64,000 nt of DNA from Desulfovibrio cuneatus DSM 11391. Its GTDB lineage: Bacteria; Desulfobacterota; Desulfovibrionia; Desulfovibrionales; Desulfovibrionaceae. The position numbers and the translations under genes are program-made. The notes below the pieces were generated by a model. The model was not told the origin of the DNA. It saw only the letters and a list, made by a program, of their open reading frames with translations, and did not search any database. The stretch is taken from assembly GCF_000430005.1 (NCBI RefSeq), contig NZ_AUCY01000015.1, positions 46,383-110,382 of the forward strand, read 5' to 3'. Positions 8,729-17,870 of the stretch are shown here, one piece after another; the first letter of the stretch is position 1, and each line of letters opens with the position of its first letter.

Positions 8729-9952
8729 TTAGGCATTCATGAGCATGTGCAAAAATACTTTAGCATCGCCAATGGTGTGGGGAATGCTGGAGCGTTCATT
8801 GGGAACATGGGGGTTGGGTTCTAATGTGGCCCACACGGCCGCGGGTATGCCCATGGCCCGTAAGGGGCTGGCCAGGGTTTGGCCCCCGGCCCCGTAAAGT
8901 GTGGCTGTTTTTCCCATGGTGGCCTGCAGGGCATGTTGCAGGCGGGTAACAACTTCGGCATCTTCCGGGGTAGCGCTTGCCCCGGAAAGTTGATGTGCCA
9001 CTTCAATGTCTACCGTGGTACTAAAATTCTTGGCTACTTCGTCCACAATGCTGCGGCAACGTTCCAGCACGGCTTCCGGGGTGTGCCCAGGCAGCAGGCG
9101 GCAATCCATATAAAATACGTCTTTGCCCGGTATGGTGTTGATGTTTTCCACATTGGCCTCTTTTTTGGACGGCACAAATGTAGACCAGGAAGGAGAAAAC
9201 AGCAGGTTTTTATCACGAAAGCGCCTGTACAGCTCTTCCAGGGCCAGTATGCAGGCAGAAGCCACCACAAGGGAATTGATGCCCTGGTCAGGAACGCTGG
9301 CATGGCATTGTTTGCCGTGGATGGTAAACTTCAGCCACAGGCAGCTTTTTTCGGCAATCTGGATTTTGCTGCTGTCTGCCACGCCTGTGTCTGGCACCAC
9401 CACCAAATCGCCCGGCTGAATAAGGCCGGGGTTGGCAGCAAGCATGTGGGGCAACCCGTGGCGCATGCCTGTTTCTTCATCTGCCACAAACAAAAGGCCA
9501 AGGGAAAGTTCAGGTTCTACCTTGTTGGCAAGTAATGTTTTGGCTGCCAGCATGGCGCTTACAATGCCTTGCTGGTTATCTTCCACCCCTCGCCCATACA
9601 CATAGTCGCCTTCTACATGCAGGGTAAAGGGCGGGGTACGCCACAGGGCTGCATCCCCGGCAGGCACCACGTCCATATGTCCCACCAGCCACAGGGTTTT
9701 TTTCTGTTTGCCGGGCAGCACGGCCACAATGTTTGGCCGCTCGCCTGAAGGAACCCGGGGGTCGGGGCAATTGATGTGGGTAATGTGGGGTATGCCCATG
9801 GCGGCAAGTTCCTGGGCAAGCCAGGCAGCCTTGGCTGTTTCCCCTTCTCCGCCGCTTTCCGGTCCCAACGCAGGGCGGGTGGTCAGTTCACGTTGCCACG
9901 TAATCACCTGTTCACGCTGTTGGTCTAGAAAGAGATCCAATGGGGCTATCAT
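8729..9952 (-). CDS. M20-family metallopeptidase (dipeptidase/deacylase)
   Basis: 407 residues. A zinc hydrolase of the ArgE/DapE/PepV superfamily. Ligands visible are GHMDVVPAGD (His and Asp), GVEDNQQG (bridging Asp), ADEETGMRHG (general base Glu and ligand Glu), VVPDTG (Asp) and a C-terminal NPHVPNE (His). A dimerisation domain is inserted in the middle (about residues 200-310, including HGKQCHASVPDQGIN). The start is the ATG at 9952 with AAGGAA upstream. The exact substrate (dipeptide, acyl-amino acid, succinyl-DAP) cannot be decided. It looks most like dipeptidase or acyl-amino-acid hydrolase members. It stands alone, followed by mnmG after a family B repeat and preceded by a terminator. 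Confidence 0.85.
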   Translation of the reverse strand: MIAPLDLFLDQQREQVITWQRELTTRPALGPESGGEGETAKAAWLAQELAAMGIPHITHINCPDPRVPSGERPNIVAVLPGKQKKTLWLVGHMDVVPAGDAALWRTPPFTLHVEGDYVYGRGVEDNQQGIVSAMLAAKTLLANKVEPELSLGLLFVADEETGMRHGLPHMLAANPGLIQPGDLVVVPDTGVADSSKIQIAEKSCLWLKFTIHGKQCHASVPDQGINSLVVASACILALEELYRRFRDKNLLFSPSWSTFVPSKKEANVENINTIPGKDVFYMDCRLLPGHTPEAVLERCRSIVDEVAKNFSTTVDIEVAHQLSGASATPEDAEVVTRLQHALQATMGKTATLYGAGGQTLASPLRAMGIPAAVWATLEPNPHVPNERSSIPHTIGDAKVFLHMLMNA

Positions 9953-10029
9953 AAAGAAGATTCCTTTTGGGTGAATGAGCGCTGGAAAGAGTGGCAGCGC
10001 AGAGCACTCTTTTTTTGCAGAAACAAAAA

Positions 10030-10058
10030 AAGAGAAGGGGCTTTCCCCTTCTCTTTTT
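10030..10058. terminator. Bidirectional rho-independent terminator
   Basis: An 11-bp perfect stem AAGAGAAGGGG / CCCCTTCTCTT with a 4-nt loop. T-runs follow on both strands: TTT(TT) on plus and a longer one on minus. On the minus strand it lies downstream of the four-cysteine gene and upstream of the M20 gene, so it separates those two transcripts. Confidence 0.85.
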
Positions 10059-10175
10059 GATAACAATACTGCCTCCCCTTGTACAGGGGATTTTGGCCAC
10101 TTGTCTGCATGTATATTGACTATTGCGACATTACGCCCAGTATATCCAAGGAAGCACTCATTGCATGGCGTTTTT

Positions 10176-10451
10176 CTACCGGCCTTTGGCAGCGCGCTTA
10201 GAAGCCTTAAGTGGGTTCACTTTCACGTTAGCAGCCTGGGTCTGCTTTGCATGGGTGGAAAAGTTGCAGTTGCCAAGGGACCATTTGGCTTCTGGCATGG
10301 GGTAGGCAGAGCAAAAGCGCTGGCCTTCAAATTCACGAACGCGGTTGCAGCCTTCGCATTTTTCAACTACTGGCTGGAATACGGCACCGTTAAACACCAT
10401 ACCTTCGGCAGACATGGTTGCACCAGAAAACGTATTTGGGGTTGCGCTCAC
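10176..10451 (-). CDS. Small four-cysteine protein, HiPIP/BssB-like iron-sulfur candidate
   Basis: 91 residues. Cysteines at 32, 35, 47 and 62 give CxxC-x11-C-x14-C, with YPMPEAKWSLGNCN around the last one. This spacing and the Pro/Lys/Trp/Gly-x-Cys pattern resemble small [4Fe-4S] subunits such as those of glycyl-radical benzylsuccinate synthase, and short HiPIP-like proteins. That match is from memory of the pattern, not a search. The C-terminus is Lys/Arg-rich. The start is GTG at 10451, fixed by a very strong ribosome site AGGGAGGT with 5-nt spacing, which suggests high expression. It has its own terminator at 10030-10058 and is followed by no partner enzyme. Function unknown. Confidence 0.8.
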   Translation of the reverse strand: MSATPNTFSGATMSAEGMVFNGAVFQPVVEKCEGCNRVREFEGQRFCSAYPMPEAKWSLGNCNFSTHAKQTQAANVKVNPLKASKRAAKGR

Positions 10452-10792
10452 GGGGGACCTCCCTTTCGCGCCTGAAAGACGCGGATTGATGAAATGTACA
10501 GGACAATACCTAATTTATGGGGCTGGGGCACCGTTGCCACAGGGGGCCTGGGCAAGGGGCGGCTAAACACGCTAGGGGCAGCATGTTGCATGCCGTGCGT
10601 GGCTGGTGTGTCAAAATACCAAGCCGCCAATGCCTCGTTACCCTGTAGCAGGAGGCATTGTGAACTGGAAATATTTAGCCTCGTTTTTATTAATGTCAAG
10701 CATTAATTGCATGAACCCGACTTTATCCGTTTTTGCGGCGGGATATAAGATTCGGCTGCATGGCCGCCTGCACCCCGCCGCATCGCTCCACC
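10452..10792. other. Intergenic region upstream of the four-cysteine gene
   Basis: 341 bp between the stop of glmS and the four-cysteine gene, both on the minus strand. It contains a 9-bp stem CAATGCCTC / GAGGCATTG with a 15-nt loop near 10628-10660. Near 10731-10781 an 8-bp GCGGCGGG / CCCGCCGC stem has a nested CGGC/GCCG hairpin, a possible end structure for glmS without a clean U-tract. A minus-strand TTGACA lies near 10608-10613 without a good -10 partner. No gene is seen. Confidence 0.5.
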
Positions 10793-12619
10793 TTATTCTA
10801 CGGTAACGCTTTTTGCCAGGTTACGGGGCTGGTCCACATCGTTGCCCAGGTGGCAGGCTGTTTCATAGCTCAGCATTTGCAGGGCGGCAAGTTGCAAAAA
10901 GCCTCCCAGTGGCCCCCAGGCTTCAGGAATAATCCATAAGTGGGTGGCATTCAGTTCAAAGCCGGGCTTTGGCGGGTTGGTCAGGGCAATAACCGGGCCA
11001 CGGCGGGCTTGCACTTCTTCAAGGTTCGACTTGTTCTTGGGGAACAAAGCGTCGTGTGGTGCAAGAATGAATGAGGGAAAGTCCGGCTCAATCAAAGCAA
11101 TGGGACCGTGCTTCATTTCGCCGGAGGCGTATCCTTCCGCATGGATATAGGAAAGCTCTTTTACCTTGAGTGCGCCTTCCAGGGCCAGGGGGTATGCCTG
11201 CCCGCGCCCCATGAACAGCATGCCCTTGCAGGCTGCAAAGCGCCAGGCCAGGTTTTTGGCTTCTGTTTGCAAGTTGGGCAGTGTTTCTTCCAGTTGTCCG
11301 GGCAAGGTGGCAAGGCCAGCTACGGCTTGTTGCATTATTTCCGGTGCAAGGGTGCCTTTTGCTTTGCCCCAGTGCAGGGCCATGAGCAGCAGAACTACCA
11401 TTTGGCTGCACAATGCCTTGGTGGAGGCCACGCTTATTTCCGGGCCAGCCTGGGTATACACCACGGTGTCGGCTTCCCTGGCAATGGAGGAACCCACCAC
11501 GTTGCACAGCCCCAGCACCAAGCAGCCCTTTTCCCTGGCAATGCGCAGGGCAGCAAGGGTGTCTGCTGTTTCGCCTGACTGGCTGATAACAAGCACCGCT
11601 TCGCCTTTTTCCAAAATGGGATTGCGGTAGCGAAATTCCGAAGCAATTTCCACTGTGGTGGGTATGCCAGCCCATTCTTCAAACAGGGGTTGGGCCCACA
11701 TACCTGCATGGAATGATGTGCCGCACGCCACAATACGCAGGCGGCTGGGCACGGGCTTTTGGGCCAGTTCCGGCACGTTTACGCTGCCCCCCTGTATGCG
11801 TGAAGCGGTGCAGTTGGTAATAACCGAAGGCTGTTCAAATATTTCCTTCAGCATGAAATGGCGGAACCCACCTTTTTCTGCCGCCTGCATGTCCCACTGA
11901 ATACGTTGCGCCTTTTTGGCAACCGGGGCAAGGGTGGCAAGGGAAAACACTTCCCAGGTGGTGGGGGTGATGCGGACAATTTCCCCGTCTTCAAGAAACA
12001 CCACATCTTTTGTGTAGGGCAAAAAGGCGGGAATATCGGAAGCCACAAAGTTTTCACCCATACCCACGCCCAGCAAAAGTGGGGCGGAGTGGCGGGCAGC
12101 ATAAATGGTGTTTGGCTCGTCCGGGGAAAGCAGGGCCACCGCATAGGCCCCTGTAGACTTGCGCAAGGCAGCAGCAAAGGCTTCCAGCAGGGGCACGCCG
12201 GGGCGCAGTTCATTGGCAACTGCGTTTACCAGCACTTCACTGTCTGTATCGGAAAAAAACTGTATGCCTTTGGCCAGCAGTTCTTTTTTGGTTTCCTGGT
12301 AATTTTCAATAATGCCGTTGTGAACAAGGCTGAGATTGCCTGCAAAAGACTTGTGCGGGTGTGCGTTGCTTTCATTGGGTTCGCCATGGGTGGCCCAGCG
12401 GGTGTGCCCAATGCCTGTGGTGGCAAGGGAAATTTCCATGCCAGCCAGTTTTTCTTCCAGGGCGGTTAGCTTGCCTTTGGCCCGCACAACATTCAGTTCT
12501 TTATTTTGCACAAAGCAAACGCCGGAAGAATCGTACCCCCTGTATTCCAGGCGGTGTAGTCCTTCAAGAATAAGTGGCACCGCGGGGCGGTGCCCGGTGT
12601 AGCCAATAATACCGCACAT
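10793..12619 (-). CDS. glmS: Glutamine--fructose-6-phosphate aminotransferase (isomerizing)
   Basis: 608 residues, the family length. Makes glucosamine-6-phosphate from fructose-6-P and glutamine, the first committed step to UDP-GlcNAc for peptidoglycan and LPS. The mature N-terminus begins with the catalytic cysteine (M-CGIIGYTGHRPAVP). The glutaminase domain has TGIGHTRWATHGEP and VHNGIIENY. Two SIS domains follow (around CGTSFHAGMW, SQSGETADTLAAL, SELSYIHAEGYASGEMKHG). The C-terminus NLAKSVTVE is typical. The ATG at 12619 has AAGGGAG 8 nt upstream, and the open frame upstream of it is not conserved. I see no glmS ribozyme-like motif in the leader, and none is expected outside Firmicutes. 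Confidence 0.97.
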   Translation of the reverse strand: MCGIIGYTGHRPAVPLILEGLHRLEYRGYDSSGVCFVQNKELNVVRAKGKLTALEEKLAGMEISLATTGIGHTRWATHGEPNESNAHPHKSFAGNLSLVHNGIIENYQETKKELLAKGIQFFSDTDSEVLVNAVANELRPGVPLLEAFAAALRKSTGAYAVALLSPDEPNTIYAARHSAPLLLGVGMGENFVASDIPAFLPYTKDVVFLEDGEIVRITPTTWEVFSLATLAPVAKKAQRIQWDMQAAEKGGFRHFMLKEIFEQPSVITNCTASRIQGGSVNVPELAQKPVPSRLRIVACGTSFHAGMWAQPLFEEWAGIPTTVEIASEFRYRNPILEKGEAVLVISQSGETADTLAALRIAREKGCLVLGLCNVVGSSIAREADTVVYTQAGPEISVASTKALCSQMVVLLLMALHWGKAKGTLAPEIMQQAVAGLATLPGQLEETLPNLQTEAKNLAWRFAACKGMLFMGRGQAYPLALEGALKVKELSYIHAEGYASGEMKHGPIALIEPDFPSFILAPHDALFPKNKSNLEEVQARRGPVIALTNPPKPGFELNATHLWIIPEAWGPLGGFLQLAALQMLSYETACHLGNDVDQPRNLAKSVTVE

Positions 12620-13048
12620 CGAGTGACTCCCTTCCATAAGATGAACGCCGAAGCGTTGGTGGAACAGACCATTGCAGGGGGGCTGTTGGCCCAAAAGCTA
12701 CCTTGGCCTGAAGTGCAAAACCGCAGGGAATCCTGCTGTGATTGCCAAGCAGAAATACACCGGGCAAGGCCGCTACGCAAGAAAAATACCAGCAGGGAGG
12801 CAGAAATAATTTCTATGCCTGCCTATTCCTTGCGGCACATATTTTGTAAAAAAACAGGCTTGCCTTCTCTTCCTTTATTACCGTATACGAAACAAGCACG
12901 TTGAATAATTCGCCTGCCTCTATGGGCTTCAAGCTTGTGTGGTACCAGAAGGATAACAGATTCTTGTACCTATCTCTTCTGTGTTATGGATTCGCCTTGT
13001 GTTGGCGCATTTTTGTGACTGTCTGGTTGTATTTTGGAGGAATAAAGC
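12620..13048. other. Divergent promoter region, glmS / nfnAB
   Basis: 429 bp between divergently transcribed glmS and the NfnAB fusion gene. It must hold both promoters, but I cannot assign clear -35/-10 pairs. Just before the plus gene is a strong ribosome site (TTTGGAGGAATAAAGC before ATG 13049). No gene or repeat-family member is seen. Confidence 0.5.
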
Positions 13049-15328
13049 ATGCCTACCCCTATTAGTAAAAAAGAATCCCTGATTCCAGGGCAAACCAGCC
13101 GCTTAATTTTATATGCGCCGCAAATAGCCAAGGCGGCCAAACCCGGAAACTTTGTTATTTTACGCATTACAGACAAAGGGGAGCGCATTCCGTTAACCAT
13201 TGCAGACACAAACCCGGAAGAAGGCACCATAACCATCGTCTATTTAGTTATGGGTAAAACAACGGCTGAACTGGAAGCCTTGAAGGAAGGGGATTCCATT
13301 CACGACTTGTGTGGCCCCCTGGGCAGGGAAACGCATATTGAGAAAAAAGGCACCGTGGTGTGCGTGGGCGGCGGCACAGGCATTGCAGCCATGCACCACA
13401 TTGCCAAGGGGCACCACCGTGCAGGCAACTATGTGGTGGCTATTATTGGTGCGCGCAATAAAGACCTGCTGCTGTATTTTGATGAACTTTCCGCTTTTTG
13501 TGACGAAGTGCTGGTTTCCACCGACGACGGCAGCTTTGGGCACAAAGGTCTGGTAACAGAAATTTTGAAGGACAGGCTGGAAAAAGACAAAGGCGTGAAA
13601 GAAGTGGTGGCCATTGGCCCTGTGCCCATGATGCAGGCCGTTGCCAACACCACCAAACCCTTTGCTGTGCCCACCGTGGTAAGCCTTAACTCCATTATGG
13701 TAGACGGCATTGGCATGTGCGGTGCCTGCCGCGTTACTGTGGGCGGGGAAGTGAAGTTCACCTGTGTGGATGGCCCGGAATTTGACGGCCACCTTGTGGA
13801 CTTTGGCGAGCTGCGCCAACGCCTTGCTACCTTTAAAGACCAGGAAACCCACTCCCACGGCGAGCACTGTAATTGCCTGGGTGACAAAGGCGACCCGCGC
13901 AAGAAAAAGCCTGCCCGCAGCGTGGGCAAGCGGGTGGCCATGCCCTGCCAGCCTGCCGCAGAACGAGTACATAACTTTGCTGAAGTGGCCCTTGGCTATT
14001 CACCCTTGCAAGCGCAAGAAGAAGCTGGCCGTTGCTTGCAGTGCAAAAACCCCAAGTGCGTCAAGGGTTGCCCTGTGGAAGTGCCCATTCCCCAGTTCAT
14101 TAAGGCTCTGAGTGAAGGTGACCTGGAAAAGGCCTACAGCGTTATTAAATCTACCAACAGCCTGCCAGCAGTGTGCGGGCGCGTCTGCCCGCAGGAAAAC
14201 CAGTGCGAAGGCGAATGTATTTTAAATGCCAAGGGCCAGCCCGTTGCCATTGGGCGGCTGGAACGCTTTGTGGCGGATTCCTACCTGACTTCCAATGCGT
14301 GCCAGGCTCTTTTGGGCGGCAGCAACGTGTGCGTATTCCCAGACCCGGACCTGCGCGTGGCCTGCATTGGTTCCGGCCCCTCTTCCCTGACAGTGGCAGG
14401 TTACTTGGCAGCGCGTGGTATTTCTGTAACGGTGTTTGAAGCGTTACATGAAGTGGGTGGGGTGCTTGTGTATGGCATTCCTGAATTCCGCCTGCCCAAG
14501 AAAGAGATTGTGGGCGCAGAAATTGCCGTGCTGCAACAGCTTGGCGTGGAATTTGTCACTAACTATGTGGGTGGCAAAACCATACAGATACAGGAACTGC
14601 TGGACCAGGGCTTCCATTCCGTGTTTATAGGTGTGGGTGCCGGGTTACCGCGCTTTTTGGGTGTGCCGGGGGAAAACCTGATTGGTGTATTCTCTGCCAA
14701 CGAATACCTTACCCGTGTCAACCTTGGGCGTGCCTACGATTTTCCCAACTACGACACCCCCAGCCTGCCCGGCAAGAACGTGACCGTGTTTGGTGCCGGC
14801 AACGTTGCCATGGACGCAGCCCGCACAGCGGTGCGCCTTGGGGCAGAATCCGTAACCATAGTATACCGCCGCACGCGTGACGAAATGCCCGCCCGCCATG
14901 AAGAACTGGAACACGCAGAAGAAGAGGGCGTTACCTTTTCCCTGCTCAGTGGCCCGGTGCGCTTTGTGGGAGATGAAAAAGGCCGCCTGACCGGGGTGGA
15001 ACTGCAACGCATGGAACTTGGGGAAGCAGACGCTTCTGGCCGCCGCAGCCCGCGCCCCATTGCTGGCGACGTGTTCACCCTGCCCACCGACCTTGCCGTG
15101 GTGGCCGTGGGCACACGGGCCAACCCCATTCTGCTGGAAGCAACCCCCAACCTTGAACTGAACAAGTGGGGCTACATTAAGGCCGATGAAAACGGTGAAA
15201 CGTCCATTGCCAACGTGTATGCCGGGGGGGATATTGTTTCTGGGGCAGCCACGGTAATTCTGGCCATGGGTGCCGGGCGTGCTGCGGCAAAAGAAATTGC
15301 CCGCCGCATGGGCCGGGAAGATGTTTAG
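13049..15328 (+). CDS. NfnA-NfnB fusion: NADH-dependent ferredoxin:NADP+ oxidoreductase
   Basis: 759 residues combining two proteins. Residues 1-260 are NfnA-like (DHODH electron-transfer-subunit family): a flavin barrel, an NAD site (VCVGGGTGIAAMHHIA, 105-120) and a [2Fe-2S] site with D219, C224, C227 and C239 (VDGIGMCGACR...FTCVDG). The Asp plus three Cys set is characteristic of NfnA. Residues about 295-759 are NfnB/GltD-like. Two [4Fe-4S] sets are present (CLQCKNPKCVKGC, 329-341, and CGRVCPQENQCEGEC), followed by FAD and NADPH Rossmann folds (CIGSGPSSLTVAGYLAARG; FGAGNVAMDAARTAVRLGA). A Lys/Cys-containing linker (270-300) joins them. The known complex couples NADH and reduced ferredoxin to NADPH by flavin bifurcation. 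It is often annotated as a DHODH/glutamate synthase bifunctional protein, but no glutamate synthase large subunit is nearby. Confidence 0.9.
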   Translation: MPTPISKKESLIPGQTSRLILYAPQIAKAAKPGNFVILRITDKGERIPLTIADTNPEEGTITIVYLVMGKTTAELEALKEGDSIHDLCGPLGRETHIEKKGTVVCVGGGTGIAAMHHIAKGHHRAGNYVVAIIGARNKDLLLYFDELSAFCDEVLVSTDDGSFGHKGLVTEILKDRLEKDKGVKEVVAIGPVPMMQAVANTTKPFAVPTVVSLNSIMVDGIGMCGACRVTVGGEVKFTCVDGPEFDGHLVDFGELRQRLATFKDQETHSHGEHCNCLGDKGDPRKKKPARSVGKRVAMPCQPAAERVHNFAEVALGYSPLQAQEEAGRCLQCKNPKCVKGCPVEVPIPQFIKALSEGDLEKAYSVIKSTNSLPAVCGRVCPQENQCEGECILNAKGQPVAIGRLERFVADSYLTSNACQALLGGSNVCVFPDPDLRVACIGSGPSSLTVAGYLAARGISVTVFEALHEVGGVLVYGIPEFRLPKKEIVGAEIAVLQQLGVEFVTNYVGGKTIQIQELLDQGFHSVFIGVGAGLPRFLGVPGENLIGVFSANEYLTRVNLGRAYDFPNYDTPSLPGKNVTVFGAGNVAMDAARTAVRLGAESVTIVYRRTRDEMPARHEELEHAEEEGVTFSLLSGPVRFVGDEKGRLTGVELQRMELGEADASGRRSPRPIAGDVFTLPTDLAVVAVGTRANPILLEATPNLELNKWGYIKADENGETSIANVYAGGDIVSGAATVILAMGAGRAAAKEIARRMGREDV

Positions 15329-15629
15329 CCAATAATAAAGAATAATCCTTATAGGCAGGGGGCAGGGGCTGTACTTTGGTGCGGTTTCTGCTCCCCGCTA
15401 TTTTAGGTAATGTAAAGCAGATGTTGTTGTTACAAGCATAAATGCAGGGTATAGCCCGTGAACAATAATGCGCTCTTTACAAAAACGCCTCTTGCAAACT
15501 TGGCAAGGCAACTGTACAACATAACCCTGCCTATTCCTTGAAGGCAAAGGCATTTTGTCCACCTTACAAGCTTTTCAGCGCATTGGTTGTGCCTGATGTG
15601 GTTTGTTTTTCCCTTTTTTTGAGGTAGCT
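15329..15629. other. Intergenic region upstream of hslU
   Basis: 301 bp between nfnAB and hslU. It presumably contains the hslU promoter. CTTGAA at 15536-15541 with CCACC about 16 bp later is only a weak heat-shock-like match, and I do not call it. hslV is not encoded here. The ribosome site before hslU is GAGGTAGCT. Confidence 0.5.
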
Positions 15630-16994
15630 ATGAGCAGTTCTTTGACCCCGCGTGAAATTGTTGCCGAACTGGATAAATTTATCGTTGGGCAGACAGAAGC
15701 AAAACATATGGTGGCCGTTGCCGTGCGTAACCGTTGGCGCAGGCAGCGCCTGGAACCCGGCCTGCGCGACGAAGTTTCACCAAAAAATATTATTATGATG
15801 GGCCCCACAGGTGTGGGGAAAACCGAAATAGCTCGCCGCCTGGCCAAGTTGTGCGGCTCTCCATTTATTAAGGTGGAAGCCACAAAGTACACGGAAGTGG
15901 GCTATGTGGGGCGCGACGTGGAATCCATGATACGCGACCTCATGGAAATTGGCATTGCCCTTGTGCGGGAAGAAGAGCGTGCACGGGTAAAAGAAAATGC
16001 CGAAGCTGCGGCGGAAAACCGCTTGCTGGACCTTTTGTTGCCTGCCTCCCACACGGCAGACTTTATGGCTTCAGCCGACGGCCAGCCCGTGCCCACAGGG
16101 GTGAACCATGAAACCACGCGGGAAAAACTGCGGGCCATGTGGCGTGCAGGCCGCCTTGACGGGAAAGAGGTGGAGCTGGAAGTGGAAGAAAGTGGTGGTG
16201 GTCAGGTGGATGTATTTGGCATGCCGGGCATGGAGCAAATGGGCTCTCAACTGAAAGACGCATTTGGCCGCATGTTTCCGGCACGTAAAAAACGCCGCAT
16301 GTTCCCGGTGGATGAAGCCTATACCCTGCTTGTGCAGGAAGAAGCAGAGCGCCTTATTGACCATGACGCAGTAACCACCCTGGCAAAAGAACGTGTGGAG
16401 CAGACCGGTATTGTATTTATCGACGAAATTGATAAGATTGCTATACCAAGCCAGAACGGGCGGGGCGGGGCCGATGTTTCCCGCGAGGGTGTGCAACGTG
16501 ACCTTTTGCCCATTGTGGAAGGCAGTGCTGTTTCCACAAAGTATGGTATGGTGAATACCGACCATATTCTTTTTGTTGCTGCCGGGGCGTTTCATGTGAG
16601 CAAGCCTGCTGACCTTATTCCCGAATTGCAAGGGCGTTTTCCCCTGCGGGTAGAGCTGACAGCCCTTGGCAAGGAAGAATTTTTGCGCATTCTGCAAGAA
16701 CCGCATAATGCGCTTACCGTGCAGTATGCCGCCCTTATGGGCACAGAAGGAATAACCCTTTCCTTTGCCCCTGAAGCGTTGGAAGAAGTGGCAGCCTTTG
16801 CTGAGCAAACCAACCAGCAAACCGAGAATATTGGTGCCCGCCGCCTGTATACCATTATGGAAAAAATACTGGCGGAACTTTCCTTTGAAGCACCGGAACG
16901 GAGTGGGGAAACCATAGTTATTACACGGGAATGGGTGCGCAATGCCCTTGCAGAGGTGAGAGAAAACGCAGACCTTTCACGATTTATTCTGTAA
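15630..16994 (+). CDS. hslU: ATP-dependent protease ATPase subunit HslU (ClpY)
   Basis: 454 residues. The AAA+ unfoldase of the HslUV protease. Walker A GPTGVGKT at 58-65, the pore motif region [18 protein letters not shown], an I-domain (about 110-240), Walker B IVFIDEID, sensor 2 near RRLYTIMEK, and the exact C-terminal tail DLSRFIL that docks into HslV. The tail implies an HslV partner, but hslV is not next to it, unlike the usual hslVU operon. The ATG at 15630 follows GAGGTAGCT. A PilZ gene starts 104 bp downstream. Confidence 0.97.
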   Translation: MSSSLTPREIVAELDKFIVGQTEAKHMVAVAVRNRWRRQRLEPGLRDEVSPKNIIMMGPTGVGKTEIARRLAKLCGSPFIKVEATKYTEVGYVGRDVESMIRDLMEIGIALVREEERARVKENAEAAAENRLLDLLLPASHTADFMASADGQPVPTGVNHETTREKLRAMWRAGRLDGKEVELEVEESGGGQVDVFGMPGMEQMGSQLKDAFGRMFPARKKRRMFPVDEAYTLLVQEEAERLIDHDAVTTLAKERVEQTGIVFIDEIDKIAIPSQNGRGGADVSREGVQRDLLPIVEGSAVSTKYGMVNTDHILFVAAGAFHVSKPADLIPELQGRFPLRVELTALGKEEFLRILQEPHNALTVQYAALMGTEGITLSFAPEALEEVAAFAEQTNQQTENIGARRLYTIMEKILAELSFEAPERSGETIVITREWVRNALAEVRENADLSRFIL

Positions 16995-17098
16995 GCACAC
17001 GGCTGGGCGCAGGTGGCTGCCCCCGGAAATATCTGGTTACGGTCATTGGGCTTTTCCTGCCCGGTGCAGGTGGTGGGCCATGTAACGGCAACGAGGCA

Positions 17099-17797
17099 AT
17101 GATGATTGACTTACTTGAAAAAGCGCATCCCAGCGGGCAAAAGCCTTACCAGGACGTTATGCCCAAGGTGCAAATTGAACCCAATTCACGTGTGCATGTT
17201 CGCATTAACCCTTCTGCGCAGAGTGCACGTTCGCTTCCTGGGGAATATTTGGGGGTAAGCCATTACGACTTTATCATGTTCAAGCTGCCTTCAGTGCCGG
17301 GGGTACGCAACCTTTTGTTGCCGCGCACCGTTGTGGAAGTACGCTACCTGAGTGATGGCTCTGTTCACAGCTTTCAAAGCGAAGTCATGTCTCACATCAT
17401 TAAGCCAAGTTTGTTGGTTTTTCTTGAATACCCTGGGCGTATCAGCATTGTAGAAATGCGCACCCACAAGCGCACCACCTGTTCGCTGCCTGTCATGATA
17501 AGTTCGCGCCACGGCGATACCCATGGAATAATTGGCGACATCAGCCAGGGGGGCTGCCGTATAACATTTAACGTGCAGGGCAAGGCTGCCTTGCGCCAAT
17601 TGTGCCCTGGTGAAAAACTGGTGCTACGAATGGTGCTGAAGCCTGATGCGGAACCTATTGTGATGAATGCCTCCATTAAAAGCCTTGAAGCGCTTGGCAA
17701 CTGCATGGGGGCTGGGGCCTTGTTTGAAGAGCATATTCCGGCATTTGCTCTCGCTGTAGATGAATATTTAGCCCTGTTACAAGAGGCTGCCGAATAA
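17099..17797 (+). CDS. Cytoplasmic PilZ-domain protein (YcgR-like)
   Basis: 232 residues from the ATG at 17099 (second ATG at 17102). An N-terminal YcgR_N-type barrel (about 25-115) is followed by a PilZ domain with RTHKR (RxxxR) and DISQGG (DxSxxG), so c-di-GMP binding is expected. There is no membrane helix. The flagellar-brake YcgR family has this two-domain order. A role in slowing motility is possible given flhG and cheW in the window, but not shown. It lies downstream of hslU and upstream of the TPR gene on the same strand, with short gaps. Confidence 0.88.
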   Translation: MMIDLLEKAHPSGQKPYQDVMPKVQIEPNSRVHVRINPSAQSARSLPGEYLGVSHYDFIMFKLPSVPGVRNLLLPRTVVEVRYLSDGSVHSFQSEVMSHIIKPSLLVFLEYPGRISIVEMRTHKRTTCSLPVMISSRHGDTHGIIGDISQGGCRITFNVQGKAALRQLCPGEKLVLRMVLKPDAEPIVMNASIKSLEALGNCMGAGALFEEHIPAFALAVDEYLALLQEAAE

Positions 17798-17870
17798 CTG
17801 GCGGTCCACCCCAAGGGGCACGGCCTGTATTGCTTTATTGTAATGCGGTAGTGCTGGGTAAGGAGAAATA

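Noticed and set aside
12818..15540. An identical 15-mer CCTGCCTATTCCTTG upstream of both nfnAB (12818) and hslU (15526)
   Set aside because: Several identical 15-mers are expected by chance in 64 kb. The flanking similarity is loose and there is no other evidence for a shared regulator.
15536..15562. Heat-shock-type promoter before hslU
   Set aside because: CTTGAA and CCACC are only a partial match with poor spacing.
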